From: an uncultured Erysipelotrichaceae bacterium
GTDB lineage: Bacteria > Bacillota_I > Bacilli_A > Erysipelotrichales > Erysipelotrichaceae
NCBI GenBank assembly: GCA_947569705.1
Contig: CANOSP010000015.1
Coordinates: 1 to 48,602 of the forward strand
Direction of reading: 5' to 3'
Length of the DNA: 48,602 nucleotides
The translations under genes and the position numbers were made by a program. Of this stretch, positions 34,487 to 42,843 are shown one piece after another. The number at the start of each line of letters is the position of its first letter. Within the stretch, counting starts at the first letter, position 1. Under the pieces are notes generated by a model that saw nothing but the letters and a program-made list of their open reading frames with translations, ran no database searches and had not been told where the DNA came from.

Positions 34487-35260
34487 CTAAAGCACAACGG
34501 AAAGCCGTGCATCCTCTCCTTGTTCATGAAAAACACACTTCAGCCATTCATCCTCCGGCATCCAGCCGTAGCTTGTCCGGATCACATTCGTATAAGCACG
34601 ATAAAGATCGCTTTTGCGATTCATGCGTAAAAAACCCTTTGCCGGATGATTCATACGAAAACGATAAAAGGCAATACGCTCATAAGCCAGCTGCTTCCAA
34701 CAAATCAAAATCTGGAGCAGTAAAAAACTCATGACCAGCATAGCACTCGCTGTTTGAATAATTTGATAATGCCATAATAAAAATAAGTTCACGATTCCGG
34801 TTAAATAAGTAAGTCTTTGCGCAGTTGTGTAGCGAAATACCAAATGATACAGCGATTGGACGATTCTGCCGCCGTCTAAAGGAAAAACCGGCAGCAAATT
34901 AAAAATAAGTATAGATGTATTTAACTGACACAAATAATTCATATACGGCTGAGAAATTAATTCCAGCGATACAAGCTGCGAAAACAGCTGCGGAAACAAT
35001 AAATGGGTAATAGGCCCGGCAGCGATAATTACCAGTTCTCTCCAAACACTTCCCATGCCGATATAGCGCATCTGAGCGCTTAAACCAAACGGATATAATA
35101 CGATCTTTTCAATCGGATAATGAAAATAATAAGCTGCCAGCATATGCGCACATTCATGGATTGTCAGCATCAAAAAGAGAAAAAACAAGGTTTTTCCCAT
35201 ATGTGACATCATCAGCGTCGGTATGAACAACAGCCACAGCCATGAGATTTTCAGCTTCAT
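34487..35260 (-). CDS. SpoIVFB-like site-2 membrane metalloprotease (M50)
   Basis: The 257-residue membrane protease shows the zinc motif HECAH (H35, E36, H39) in the second helix and the third ligand Asp128 in NLLPVFPLDGGRIVQSL. Several membrane helices surround both. In B. subtilis SpoIVFB cuts pro-sigma-K inside the membrane; the adjacent SpoIVFA-like gene (ATGA overlap) and the nearby minCD and mreCD repeat the B. subtilis order, which supports orthology. Whether the host sporulates is not shown here; the protease could serve another membrane-bound target, including the tethered ECF factors, which is speculation. Confidence 0.85.
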   Translation of the reverse strand: MKLKISWLWLLFIPTLMMSHMGKTLFFLFLMLTIHECAHMLAAYYFHYPIEKIVLYPFGLSAQMRYIGMGSVWRELVIIAAGPITHLLFPQLFSQLVSLELISQPYMNYLCQLNTSILIFNLLPVFPLDGGRIVQSLYHLVFRYTTAQRLTYLTGIVNLFLLWHYQIIQTASAMLVMSFLLLQILICWKQLAYERIAFYRFRMNHPAKGFLRMNRKSDLYRAYTNVIRTSYGWMPEDEWLKCVFHEQGEDARLSVVL

Positions 35261-35826
35261 GGTGTCATTGCCGTTTGGTAATCAACGCTTTGTTTATTCT
35301 TGATCATTATCAGCTGCACATAGTCATGAAAATCACCCAGCACATCACCTGTTTTTAATCGTTCATCCTGCTTTACCTGCACTTGATTCAAATGTCCGAA
35401 CGTAACTATGACGCCGTTATCCTGACGAATGGTTACACTTGATTTTTGTTCATCTTTCGCTTCCACATGCAAAACCACACCATCCATCATCAATCTTGCC
35501 TGATTCGTTCCGTTTGCATATTTATTGCCTTCCAACAGCGAATAAACAGGCAGTGCCGATACAGCTTCCCCTTCTTTATCTTCTGTTGAAAACCAGCCGT
35601 CAAACGGCAGCCACTCACTGATCTTATCCAGCTTCCAACTGCTGAAAGCCGCTGAAAGATCCACAACACCGAGCTTATCATTTACCAAATAAGTCAAAGC
35701 ACATATACCGCAGGCCATTGCTAACATCAGGGTATGATACAACATCCGAAAAAACAGCGGCTGACGCTGATCCGATTGGTTCTTACGCTTTTGAATTCGT
35801 TTGCGAACTGCTCTTTGATCGATCAT
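35257..35826 (-). CDS. SpoIVFA-like membrane protein with degenerate M23 domain
   Basis: I choose ATG 35826 because AGGAGG lies 8 bp before it; the GTG at 35835 overlaps that site. The 189-residue protein has a basic N-terminus, one membrane helix near residue 35 (MLYHTLMLAMACGICALTYLV) and a C-terminal M23-type fold (SSVTIRQDNGVIVTFGHLNQVQVKQDERLKTGDVLGDF) where most catalytic metal ligands are missing apart from the GHL His. This is the layout of SpoIVFA, which holds SpoIVFB inactive and links it to signals. It overlaps the protease gene by ATGA. Confidence 0.8.
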   Translation of the reverse strand: MIDQRAVRKRIQKRKNQSDQRQPLFFRMLYHTLMLAMACGICALTYLVNDKLGVVDLSAAFSSWKLDKISEWLPFDGWFSTEDKEGEAVSALPVYSLLEGNKYANGTNQARLMMDGVVLHVEAKDEQKSSVTIRQDNGVIVTFGHLNQVQVKQDERLKTGDVLGDFHDYVQLIMIKNKQSVDYQTAMTP

Positions 35827-35885
35827 CTGATCCACCTCCTGTTTTTATCATATGCAAAAGGCGGGCTTTTTTAGAATGGAGCCAT

Positions 35886-35915
35886 AAAGAAAACAGGCTT
35901 ATTTCGCCTGTTTTT
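35886..35915. terminator. Two-way terminator at the end of the first AI-2E-family gene
   Basis: AAACAGGC (35891-35898) pairs with GCCTGTTT (35906-35913) with T runs on both sides; it overlaps the stop codon of the upstream permease gene. Confidence 0.75.
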
Positions 35916-37014
35916 GTTCGTCATGATTCGCCATAAACTGATGCCTCGGATCACTCGCATATACCTCACAAACAGCCTTGAGAGCGAGCGCAATCGGAAT
36001 AGAAAACATAATACCGGCCGCTCCGTAAATTACACCGCCCGCAAACACCGCAAATAATGTCACAAGCGCTCCCAAAGAGCTGCGCTTTTCATGAATCAAC
36101 GGTGAGATCACATATGCATCCACATTAGACAATACACAGATTCCGGCGATCAAAAAGAAAATTCGCATCGGAGAAAGTGACAGCGCAGTAATAATACCGA
36201 TACTGTTTGCCACCGTTCCGCCTAAATACGGAACAAGCTGTCCGATGGATGTCAATAAACCGATAATCACCCAGTCCTCATGTCCGATCAAATAGTAGAA
36301 TAAGCTGTATTCGACAAACTTAATCGCCATAATAATCAATAAGGACTTTAAGTAAACACTGACTTCTTCATCAATCTTGCTTAAGTAAGGATCGGCACCT
36401 TCATAAAAAATTCGGGCAAATTTACTGATATTAGCCTTTACACGATCAAAATCAGCCAGCATATATATTGCGATAATCACCGTAAATAAAACATTTGTGA
36501 TCACATTTAAGAAAGAATTCATAAAACCGGGCAGTGAATTCATAATATTCGGTACCCAAGCTTCATACGAGGATAATAGCTTTGTGATGCTGTTGGTAAT
36601 ACTTTGAACTAAATCAAAGCTTTCAAAATCACCGTAAGTGATGATTTTATCACTAATCCACTTCACTCCCCAAATTAAATTACTGATAAAGCCGGAAATC
36701 TTGTCATATAACATCGGCATTAAGACAAGACAAAGCAGTACAATCAAGAAAATGACAAATAACCAAAAGATTAAAATCGCAATGCTTTTGTTTATTCCCT
36801 TTTTTTCCATCCATACGATAAACGGATGAACGATATAAGCGATCAGAAAACCCATAAAAAACGGAGTGATAATACTTTTCAGCATTGACAGCCAGTCGCC
36901 CCACAGCGGCAGCGTCATCTTTAACAGATAAACGATCAATAACACAAGAACTACCTTGCTTAACAGCTTTAGATTGATTCGCTCATCTAATTGTTGTAAG
37001 AATTTACGAAACAT
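35899..37014 (-). CDS. AI-2E family (PerM/YtvI-like) membrane transporter
   Basis: The 371-residue protein has about seven to eight membrane helices and the AI-2E family pattern: IITPFFMGFLIAYIVHPFIVW near the N-terminus, the long amphipathic middle, IGLLTSIGQLVPYLGGTVAN and LGALVTLFAVFAGGVIYGAAGIMFSIPIALALKAV. Members export small molecules or ions; the substrate is unknown. It starts at ATG 37014 behind AGGAGG and has terminators on both sides, so it is a single-gene unit that interrupts the old minCD-spoIVFAB link. Confidence 0.9.
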   Translation of the reverse strand: MFRKFLQQLDERINLKLLSKVVLVLLIVYLLKMTLPLWGDWLSMLKSIITPFFMGFLIAYIVHPFIVWMEKKGINKSIAILIFWLFVIFLIVLLCLVLMPMLYDKISGFISNLIWGVKWISDKIITYGDFESFDLVQSITNSITKLLSSYEAWVPNIMNSLPGFMNSFLNVITNVLFTVIIAIYMLADFDRVKANISKFARIFYEGADPYLSKIDEEVSVYLKSLLIIMAIKFVEYSLFYYLIGHEDWVIIGLLTSIGQLVPYLGGTVANSIGIITALSLSPMRIFFLIAGICVLSNVDAYVISPLIHEKRSSLGALVTLFAVFAGGVIYGAAGIMFSIPIALALKAVCEVYASDPRHQFMANHDEQKQAK

Positions 37015-37052
37015 AGGATTCCTCCTTTGTCTCTATTTTACCATAGAAACAG

Positions 37053-37084
37053 GAAAAAAAACCAGCCGCGGCTGGTTTTTTCAG
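37053..37084. terminator. Two-way terminator after the ClbS/DfsB-like gene
   Basis: The palindrome AACCAGCCGCGGCTGGTT (37060-37077) is flanked by an A run and a T run, giving a strong stem and U tract in both directions. Confidence 0.85.
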
Positions 37085-37091
37085 AGAATCT

Positions 37092-37640
37092 TCACCCTTT
37101 TGGTTTCGGAATAATGCGTTTATGCGCTTTTAATTTTTTCATTGCCCAATCATAATGACTTGAAGTCGTACTGATAAAGTAAGAGCCCAGTGTACTTCCT
37201 TTCACCCATGAATAAACTCCTTTGGAAAACAGCTCTTCATCGGTAAAGCCATCTAACAGCTTCATCACTTCTCCATGTGAATTCTGCAGCAGCTGTATCG
37301 CAGTATCTAAAGATGTGGACTGATGCTTTTCCCAAAATACCGTATTCATTAAACCGTAGCTTTTCCAATTATACGGCTGAGGAATAAATGCTTTCTGTTC
37401 ACCGTTTAGATTTGCATGAATCCAGTTCAATAAAAGCTGATGCCATTCATAAAGATGAATTAGAATATCACGCAGATTTTTATCTCTGCGCCAATGTGCT
37501 TCTTTCTTTTTCTCATCATTTGTAAAATCAAAAGGTGTTGATAATTCTGTTTCACTCATGGCAGCGATCAAAACATTCAGTTTTTCAAAGTTTTGAGCTG
37601 CGGCAGTTAATAAATCGTTTTTCGTTGCAGGTCTTGGCAT
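37092..37640 (-). CDS. ClbS/DfsB family (DUF1706) four-helix protein
   Basis: Start ATG 37640 follows GGAAAGGAAG; the longer open frame upstream includes promoter DNA. The 182-residue protein begins MPRPATKNDLLTAAAQNFEKL and has NLRDILIHLYEWHQLLLNWI, PQPYNWKSYGLMNTVFWEKH and TSSHYDWAMKKLKAHKR, which match the DinB-like ClbS/DfsB family. ClbS protects cells from colibactin damage; most relatives have no known role. It follows a WYL-type regulator gene and has its own TATAAT with a palindrome overlapping the -35 region. Confidence 0.8.
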   Translation of the reverse strand: MPRPATKNDLLTAAAQNFEKLNVLIAAMSETELSTPFDFTNDEKKKEAHWRRDKNLRDILIHLYEWHQLLLNWIHANLNGEQKAFIPQPYNWKSYGLMNTVFWEKHQSTSLDTAIQLLQNSHGEVMKLLDGFTDEELFSKGVYSWVKGSTLGSYFISTTSSHYDWAMKKLKAHKRIIPKPKG

Positions 37641-37694
37641 AATTGCTTCCTTTCCGTCAATGCTTTTTTCATCAATTCTTTTAATTCTGACTGT

Positions 37695-37727
37695 ATTATA
37701 ACAAAGCAAACCTGACAACGTATGTCA
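37695..37727 (-). promoter_or_regulatory. Promoter and palindrome before the ClbS-like gene
   Basis: Minus strand TATAAT at 37695-37700. The inverted repeat TGACA-TACGT-TGTCA (37713-37727) covers the -35 position and the stop codon of the WYL regulator gene, whose product is the obvious candidate to bind it. Confidence 0.6.
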
Positions 37728-38621
37728 TAGTTTATTTTTTTCATAGATTAAATGCGCTTGATTCGCTGTCATTTCCTTCAGCTCAGGCGGTGAAACAATC
37801 TCAACAGCGGTTCCGAAAGACAACAGATAGCCGATCAACCACTGATCGATCGGCATCGCTGCCGACACAAACAAGTCCTTATTTTCCAGTATTTCTATTT
37901 GCGATTGATCAAACTCATCATAAACACGATATGCCGCTTCCTTGGGAAAACGCAACATCACTTCGGCAGTCATTTGATCAGAATCATATGTTTCACTCGG
38001 ATACGTAAAATCGGTGAAATGTTCCGTCATCATTTCGCAAGCTAAAATACGATTCAGCTTAAACAGGCGATATGCCTGTTTTTTAGTACAATAAGCTTTT
38101 ACATACCATGCCTTGGCACGATACGATAAGCACAGCGGATAAATCACTCGTTCATCAATGATCTCATAGGAACTCGCATAAGTGATTTTAACTGCGGATT
38201 GTTCAAGCACTGCCGTTTTTAACAGTTGGAATTTATGATTATCACTGCTTTGAGCGCCCCATCTTGAAAAGTCTACCTCCAGCCACCGATTTGCATTCAG
38301 CTGAAAAAGCGCAGACAGTTTGTTAAAGGTTTCATCCAATTCCATTCCCTGTAATGCATTCACACTTTGAAGCGATGCCAAAATATCCTGCTTTTCCGCA
38401 TGAGATAAAATTGCTTTATCTAATACAAAATCACTTTTCAGGCAAATGCCGCCGTTACGACCGGTTTGTGCATAAATCGGTATACCTGCCGCACTCAAAG
38501 AATCAAGATCTCGATAGACAGTGCGCACCGATACTTCCAACAGTTCAGCTAATTCCGGTGCAGTCGTCTGCCCCTTCTCTAACAAATGATATACAATTTT
38601 AAACAGACGACTTTCTCTCAT
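37725..38621 (-). CDS. WYL-domain HTH transcriptional regulator (YafY family)
   Basis: The 298-residue protein has an N-terminal HTH_11 winged helix (LFKIVYHLLEKGQTTAPELAELLEVSVRTVYRDLDSLSAAGIPIYAQ), then a WYL sensor domain (VIYPLCLSYRAKAWYVKAYCTKKQAYRLFKLNRI) and a C-terminal WCX-like part. WYL regulators often sense nucleic acids or small ligands. The ClbS-like gene lies 84 bp downstream and is a likely target. An inverted repeat just upstream of its own gene suggests self-control. Confidence 0.92.
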   Translation of the reverse strand: MRESRLFKIVYHLLEKGQTTAPELAELLEVSVRTVYRDLDSLSAAGIPIYAQTGRNGGICLKSDFVLDKAILSHAEKQDILASLQSVNALQGMELDETFNKLSALFQLNANRWLEVDFSRWGAQSSDNHKFQLLKTAVLEQSAVKITYASSYEIIDERVIYPLCLSYRAKAWYVKAYCTKKQAYRLFKLNRILACEMMTEHFTDFTYPSETYDSDQMTAEVMLRFPKEAAYRVYDEFDQSQIEILENKDLFVSAAMPIDQWLIGYLLSFGTAVEIVSPPELKEMTANQAHLIYEKNKL

Positions 38622-38915
38622 CTCTATGTCTTTCCTTCCTAATCAGCTGAATTAAAGCTGATACAATGAGCCTATTATCAAAAACAGCACAGCTATCCTT
38701 TACAGTTCTACAGCTTAATCAGATAAACCGCTGCTTCCTTTTTCATCGCCGCAGTCGGCTTAATCAGTTGGATTTCACACTGCATAAAAGTTTCTCTTTT
38801 ATCCTATTTGTACTTATTATAAACCTTTCGTCTCATCGGTACAAACTTTTTCATGATAAAAGCAGTGAGTCGCATATTCTCACTGCCGCTTTATACCTAT
38901 TCATTTGTTATACGC
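38622..38915. other. Gap between minD and the WYL regulator with inverted repeat and a possible gene remnant
   Basis: ATCAGCT (38642-38648) and AGCTGAT (38656-38662) form an inverted repeat 20 bp before the WYL regulator start and may be its operator. On the minus strand 38785-38708 reads MQCEIQLIKPTAAMKKEAAVY and then LIKL before a stop; this resembles the first residues of some GNAT acetyltransferases and may be a remnant. No intact gene is supported. Confidence 0.4.
38857..38886 (-). terminator. Intrinsic terminator after minD
   Basis: GCAGTGAG (38862-38869) pairs with CTCACTGC (38879-38886), followed on the minus strand by TTTTATC. It ends the mreC-mreD-minC-minD transcript. Confidence 0.75.
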
Positions 38916-39692
38916 TTATCCGAACAGCTTTTGTAAAAAACGCTTTTCCCGATATTTAGGCAATGCCGCATTTTCACCGTTCAAGCGCTTGGCAATCGCC
39001 GCAAAACAGTCATAGACCTGTGTATGCTTTGCCAAGGAAATCGGCGCCCCGCGATTATTACTGCGAATCACGCTTTCATCATCGAATACATATCCTAATA
39101 ATTCAATTCCCAGCCAGTTTAAAGCATCCTCTAAACGTATTGAAATCCCTTTATCGATGAAATGCGGATTTAAACGATTAATAATCAAGCGAATCGACTG
39201 CATTTGTTCCTTCATTAAAATACCGATTACGCGATCGGCGTCCTGCATTGAAGTAATATCCAAATTCGATACGAGGATCACATCATCTGCACAGGCGATG
39301 CTGTACAGAAAGCCGGATTCGATTCCTGCCGGTGTATCAAGTAATACAAAATCAAAGCTCTGCTTCAACTCATTGACGACAAGCTGTAAATCACTGCCTT
39401 TAAAATAATGAATATTCACCGATTTACAAGCCGGCAATAAATACAGATTATTTTCGCGTTTATCCTTAAGAATTGCTTTATTTAACGGACAGACTCCTTC
39501 CATCACATCGCGCAGATCATAAATGACACGATTTTCCAATCCCAGCATTACATCAAGATTTTTTAATCCTAAATCCACATCGATTAAGCATACTTGATAT
39601 CCCATCTGTGCCAGTACTATCCCTAAGTTAATACAAACACTGCTCTTACCTACGCCGCCCTTTCCCGACGTTATCGCTATTGCACGACCCAC
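38916..39692 (-). CDS. minD: Septum site-determining ATPase MinD
   Basis: Places the division site by binding the membrane and recruiting MinC. The start is GTG 39692 behind GGAGGAAA. The 258-residue protein has the deviant Walker A GKGGVGKSSVCINLG, switch I LIDVDLGLKNLDVMLG, switch II DFVLLDTPAGIESGF, and a C-terminal amphipathic membrane helix KRFLQKLFG. It overlaps minC by 16 bp and is last in the mreCD-minCD operon. Confidence 0.96.
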   Translation of the reverse strand: MGRAIAITSGKGGVGKSSVCINLGIVLAQMGYQVCLIDVDLGLKNLDVMLGLENRVIYDLRDVMEGVCPLNKAILKDKRENNLYLLPACKSVNIHYFKGSDLQLVVNELKQSFDFVLLDTPAGIESGFLYSIACADDVILVSNLDITSMQDADRVIGILMKEQMQSIRLIINRLNPHFIDKGISIRLEDALNWLGIELLGYVFDDESVIRSNNRGAPISLAKHTQVYDCFAAIAKRLNGENAALPKYREKRFLQKLFG

Positions 39693-40249
39693 GATTTTTC
39701 CTCCTTCAATTCCTTCAGTTGAAGTTTCCGTTCTTTATAGTAAACCTGAGCAGGCGCAAAACTTGTCATATTCTGATAATGAGAATCACATATGCGAATA
39801 TTTGCCTGAAAAAAGCCGGATGCCGTTATGCGGCAATCCTCATGAAACAGATCGATATTACCGCCGACACTGCCGATACAGTAAATATTTTCACTGCTTG
39901 ATACAAATGCTTCGGCTTGAATTGATCCAAGCAATAATACTTCCCGATCAAATTCATAAGTTTGACCGCTGTGTAAATTTTCTTCAATGATCATTAGATC
40001 ACGATGATTGGCTTGGTTCAGAAAGCCGAGAATCATTGTTCCCGTTTCATTGGCACACGCAAACAGCTGTAACAACTGTGACTCGCTCAATTCCTCCTGC
40101 ATATGAAAAAAAGCCTCAAATTTACCGCTGTGACCTTTGGCACAGGCATTGAGTCTTTCTTTCAGCATTGTTAAAAATGATGGGAAGTCATCATATGTAC
40201 AGCATACCGTATATGTATGATTTACCGCTTTGATCTTAATCTGAACCAT
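39677..40249 (-). CDS. minC: Septum site-determining protein MinC
   Basis: The inhibitor of FtsZ polymerisation. The 190-residue protein has a divergent N-terminal domain (1-85) and the C-terminal right-handed beta-helix that binds MinD (YEFDREVLLLGSIQAEAFVSS, NIYCIGSVGGNIDLF, ITASGFFQANIRICD). Length and order fit short Firmicutes MinC. It overlaps mreD by 28 bp and minD by 16 bp, an unusually dense arrangement. Confidence 0.9.
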   Translation of the reverse strand: MVQIKIKAVNHTYTVCCTYDDFPSFLTMLKERLNACAKGHSGKFEAFFHMQEELSESQLLQLFACANETGTMILGFLNQANHRDLMIIEENLHSGQTYEFDREVLLLGSIQAEAFVSSSENIYCIGSVGGNIDLFHEDCRITASGFFQANIRICDSHYQNMTSFAPAQVYYKERKLQLKELKEEKSWVVQ

Positions 40250-40779
40250 TCTACCTTCTCCTCTTTTCTGACCTGCCGTTCTTTTTTCTCAATATAATCT
40301 TCTTTCACACGAAGCAGAGAAATCAGAATCAAGACCAGAATTGCATTCGCTAAAATGGTTAAAAATTCTACCTTCACAAACCATGTCTGTATGCTTAAAC
40401 CGGCCATTTGATTAAAGAACATACAGAAATATACCACACAATCCTTCACAAATATTGTCGAAATACATAGAATCAACGATTCTAGTACCGTATCTGTCAT
40501 ATGTTTCGACCAAAAATGCACAACGAAGGCACTGCAGAAAAAAGCAATCGCATAGATAAACAGCGTATTGGCAAAATAGTGATCATACAGCATTCCGAAG
40601 CAAGCAGCGAATAAACAGCTGTCTGTTAAAGAAAACTTGCGAATCGTTAAGACAAGTGCACAGAAGCCGAGGTTCGATACAAAGACCAAGTCACTTAAGG
40701 CCGCATCATTAGGAAATAATACCATAAGAATACCGTCGATCAGAAAGCATGCGATCACAAATAATACATGAATAATCAT
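40222..40779 (-). CDS. mreD: Rod shape-determining protein MreD
   Basis: A 185-residue membrane protein with about five helices (IIHVLFVIACFLIDGILMVLF, TDSCLFAACFGMLYDHYFANTLFIYAIAFF). FGMLYDHYF resembles the MreD G-x-x-x-D signature. It overlaps mreC by ATGA. It joins the elongasome with MreC and MreB; no mreB lies next to it here, as degV precedes mreC. Confidence 0.9.
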   Translation of the reverse strand: MIIHVLFVIACFLIDGILMVLFPNDAALSDLVFVSNLGFCALVLTIRKFSLTDSCLFAACFGMLYDHYFANTLFIYAIAFFCSAFVVHFWSKHMTDTVLESLILCISTIFVKDCVVYFCMFFNQMAGLSIQTWFVKVEFLTILANAILVLILISLLRVKEDYIEKKERQVRKEEKVEWFRLRSKR

Positions 40780-41615
40780 TGGTTGTTCACTTCCTTAATG
40801 ACCTGTACAAAATCAAAATTTTGAAAATCGGCGGCCGGCTTGACATAGATCGTTTTACCGATTGAATTGCTTAATTCCTCGATCGTATTGACTTTGCCGA
40901 TCAATAACCCGCTGGGATAGACACCGCCTTTCCCTGAGGTAACGATTTGCATATCCTCTTTAATATCATGATTTCCGTCAAACACATGAATGACAAAGAC
41001 ACCGCGATTCGCATCATAATTCTGCAGGATTCCTTCCGTGCTTTCCTTATCGGATACCGATACTTTTACCGCCACATTGTTTTGGCGGTCTTCACTGGTC
41101 AAAAGCTTTACTTTGCTTGTAAATTTGGAAACCTCACTGATTTTACCGACAACACCCTTGCCGGATAATACGATCATGTCCTTTTTCATACCGTCATCAC
41201 TGCCTAAATTAATGGTAAATTGATTATCCCATGAATCCGCATCACGAACAATGACCTCAGCGGCAATCGTTTCATATTGTGATAAGGAGTGTTTCATATC
41301 CAGCTGTTCTTTCAATTCCGCAATCTCACGCTGTGCCTGCATCAGCTGTGCCTCATACAGCGGTTGTTGCGAAAGCTGATAGCGCAGACTGTCATTTTCT
41401 TCCTTTACCTTCCATAAGTCTGAAAAATCCTTCATCCAGCTTTGCAGCGAACGCGTCGGTTTTTCCAGCAGGCCGTAGCGCATCATACTGAATGCATCAT
41501 AGCCTAAATCAGCCATACTGCCCTTGGATTGAACACCTTTGGCGACAATCCCTAACAGAATAAATAAGCCGATAAACGTCATAATTATTTTTTGGGTACG
41601 GGTAAATCTTGACAT
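40776..41615 (-). CDS. mreC: Rod shape-determining protein MreC
   Basis: The 279-residue protein has an N-terminal membrane helix (IIMTFIGLFILLGIVAKGV), a coiled coil near 65-105 (WKVKEENDSLRYQLSQ, AQREIAELKEQL) and a beta-rich outside domain (DSWDNQFTINLGSDDGMKKDMIV, GKGVVGKISEVS, GVYPSGLLIGKV). It scaffolds wall synthesis along the cell side. It is first in the operon mreC-mreD-minC-minD, behind a good promoter. Confidence 0.95.
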   Translation of the reverse strand: MSRFTRTQKIIMTFIGLFILLGIVAKGVQSKGSMADLGYDAFSMMRYGLLEKPTRSLQSWMKDFSDLWKVKEENDSLRYQLSQQPLYEAQLMQAQREIAELKEQLDMKHSLSQYETIAAEVIVRDADSWDNQFTINLGSDDGMKKDMIVLSGKGVVGKISEVSKFTSKVKLLTSEDRQNNVAVKVSVSDKESTEGILQNYDANRGVFVIHVFDGNHDIKEDMQIVTSGKGGVYPSGLLIGKVNTIEELSNSIGKTIYVKPAADFQNFDFVQVIKEVNNQ

Positions 41616-41706
41616 GCAATCACCACATTTCTATTAATTTTATTATTTTTATAGCTGTCTTATTGTTAGGTGCGAACGATTGTATCTTATCCGCAAATTC
41701 ATGTAT

Positions 41707-41735
41707 ATTATATAAAGAATCACTCGCAGTTTCAA
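41707..41735 (-). promoter_or_regulatory. Promoter of the mreCD-minCD operon
   Basis: Minus strand TTGAAA (41730-41735), 17-bp spacer, TATAAT (41707-41712), about 90 bp before mreC. Confidence 0.8.
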
Positions 41736-41748
41736 TAGAAAGCGAATG

Positions 41749-41767
41749 AAAAGCCCGCTTATGCGGG
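41749..41767 (-). terminator. Intrinsic terminator after degV
   Basis: CCCGC (41754-41758) pairs with GCGGG (41763-41767) over TTAT, followed on the minus strand by CTTTT. Confidence 0.65.
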
Positions 41768-41772
41768 TACTT

Positions 41773-42618
41773 CTAATACTTAATTTTTTTGATGCGTCCG
41801 AAGCCGATCGTTCCCGGTCCGGTATGAGCAAGCAGTACTGCCTTGAAGATGCGCTGTTCTACGCTTTGATGACAGGCTTCTTCCAGCATGCCCTTTAATT
41901 CATCACTGGCATTACGATTATCGGCATCGATGATCATCCACAGATAATCATCGGGATTCACATCCTTTACACACGCCTCAATCCCGGCCTTATATGCTTT
42001 AGAAAGAGTACGAACCTTATCCTGTACATCGATTGCGCCGTTCTCAACCTTTAACAGCGGATGGATTTTTAACAGACCGGCTAATGCCGCCGCAGCCGGT
42101 GAAATTCTACCGCCGTTTTTCAGCGCATTGAGATTCTCCGGAATCAAGATGGCAAACAGCTCTCCTTCTTCCTCGATTTTACGTTTGATCTCTTTCCCTT
42201 CATATCCTTTCGCATACATATCACGAGCCATCTCCAGCATTTTCACAATCGGATAACAGGCAAAGGTACTGTCCACGACGATAACCTTATCCAAAAAAGG
42301 TTCCTGTTGCGCCATTTGAATTGCATTGCGGCAAGTTCCGCTTAATTCTCTTGACAGCGGCAGATAAAAAACTTCATCATGCGTTTTCAACAGATTTTCC
42401 CACATTGTCATAATTTCACCTAAACTCGGCTGTGTGGTTGTTATTTTCTTATTATCCTTTAAGGCTTGAATTAACTCTTGATCCTGAATTGTTTCTGATT
42501 CTGTATAACTGACGCCGTCAATGATGATCGGCATTCTGATGACATGAATATCTAATGCTTTCGCCTGTTCCGCAGATATATCGGCACTGGAATCACAAAG
42601 AAAAGCAACTTTTTTCAT
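41773..42618 (-). CDS. DegV family fatty-acid-binding protein
   Basis: The 281-residue protein has the DegV fold: VAFLCDSSADISAEQAKAL at the start, TTQPSLGEIMTMWENLL, FYLPLSRELSGTCRNAIQMA (Ser pocket), VIVVDSTFACYPIVKML, LKNGGRISPAAAAL and the end HTGPGTIGFGRIKK. FakB-type members present fatty acids to the kinase FakA for membrane lipid synthesis; whether this one does is inferred from the family. It diverges from the tRNA-His promoter. Confidence 0.93.
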   Translation of the reverse strand: MKKVAFLCDSSADISAEQAKALDIHVIRMPIIIDGVSYTESETIQDQELIQALKDNKKITTTQPSLGEIMTMWENLLKTHDEVFYLPLSRELSGTCRNAIQMAQQEPFLDKVIVVDSTFACYPIVKMLEMARDMYAKGYEGKEIKRKIEEEGELFAILIPENLNALKNGGRISPAAAALAGLLKIHPLLKVENGAIDVQDKVRTLSKAYKAGIEACVKDVNPDDYLWMIIDADNRNASDELKGMLEEACHQSVEQRIFKAVLLAHTGPGTIGFGRIKKIKY

Positions 42619-42675
42619 ACTATCACTCCTTAAATGCCATTATAACAATTTATCACAAAAAATTCAATAAAACTA

Positions 42676-42704
42676 TTTACAAACATGCATACATCAGTTA
42701 TAAT
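42676..42704 (+). promoter_or_regulatory. Promoter of the tRNA-His/tRNA-Ser unit
   Basis: TTTACA (42676-42681), 17-bp spacer, TATAAT (42699-42704), about 19 bp before the tRNA-His 5' end. Confidence 0.8.
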
Positions 42705-42722
42705 ATCTCTTGCTTGACAAAC

Positions 42723-42799
42723 GGCGAACGTGGTGAAGTGGTTAACACAGCGGGTTGTGGTCCCGTCATTCGAGGGTTCGATCCCCTTCGTTCGCCCCA
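42723..42799 (+). tRNA. tRNA-His (GTG)
   Basis: Acceptor stem GCGAACG (42724-42730) pairs with CGTTCGC; the extra G at 42723 pairs with C73 as expected only for tRNA-His. The anticodon loop TTGTGGT gives GTG. T-loop GTTCGATCC and an encoded CCA end (42797-42799) are present. Confidence 0.97.
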
Positions 42800-42809
42800 A
42801 GTAATAAAT

Positions 42810-42830
42810 AAACCCCTGTCACAGGGGTTT
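42810..42830. terminator. Hairpin between the two tRNA genes
   Basis: AACCCCTG/CAGGGGTT stem with a short loop, followed by only three T on the plus strand. It may be a partial terminator or a processing signal; tRNA-Ser has no clear promoter of its own. Confidence 0.5.
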
Positions 42831-42843
42831 AAATATAGATTCT

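Noticed and set aside
38666-38959. Plus-strand 97-codon frame after the WYL regulator
   Set aside because: It overlaps the minD 3' end and its terminator, has no ribosome site and low-quality composition.
42810-42830. Hairpin between tRNA genes as a strong terminator
   Set aside because: Only three T follow on the plus strand and tRNA-Ser needs the upstream promoter, so full termination is unlikely.
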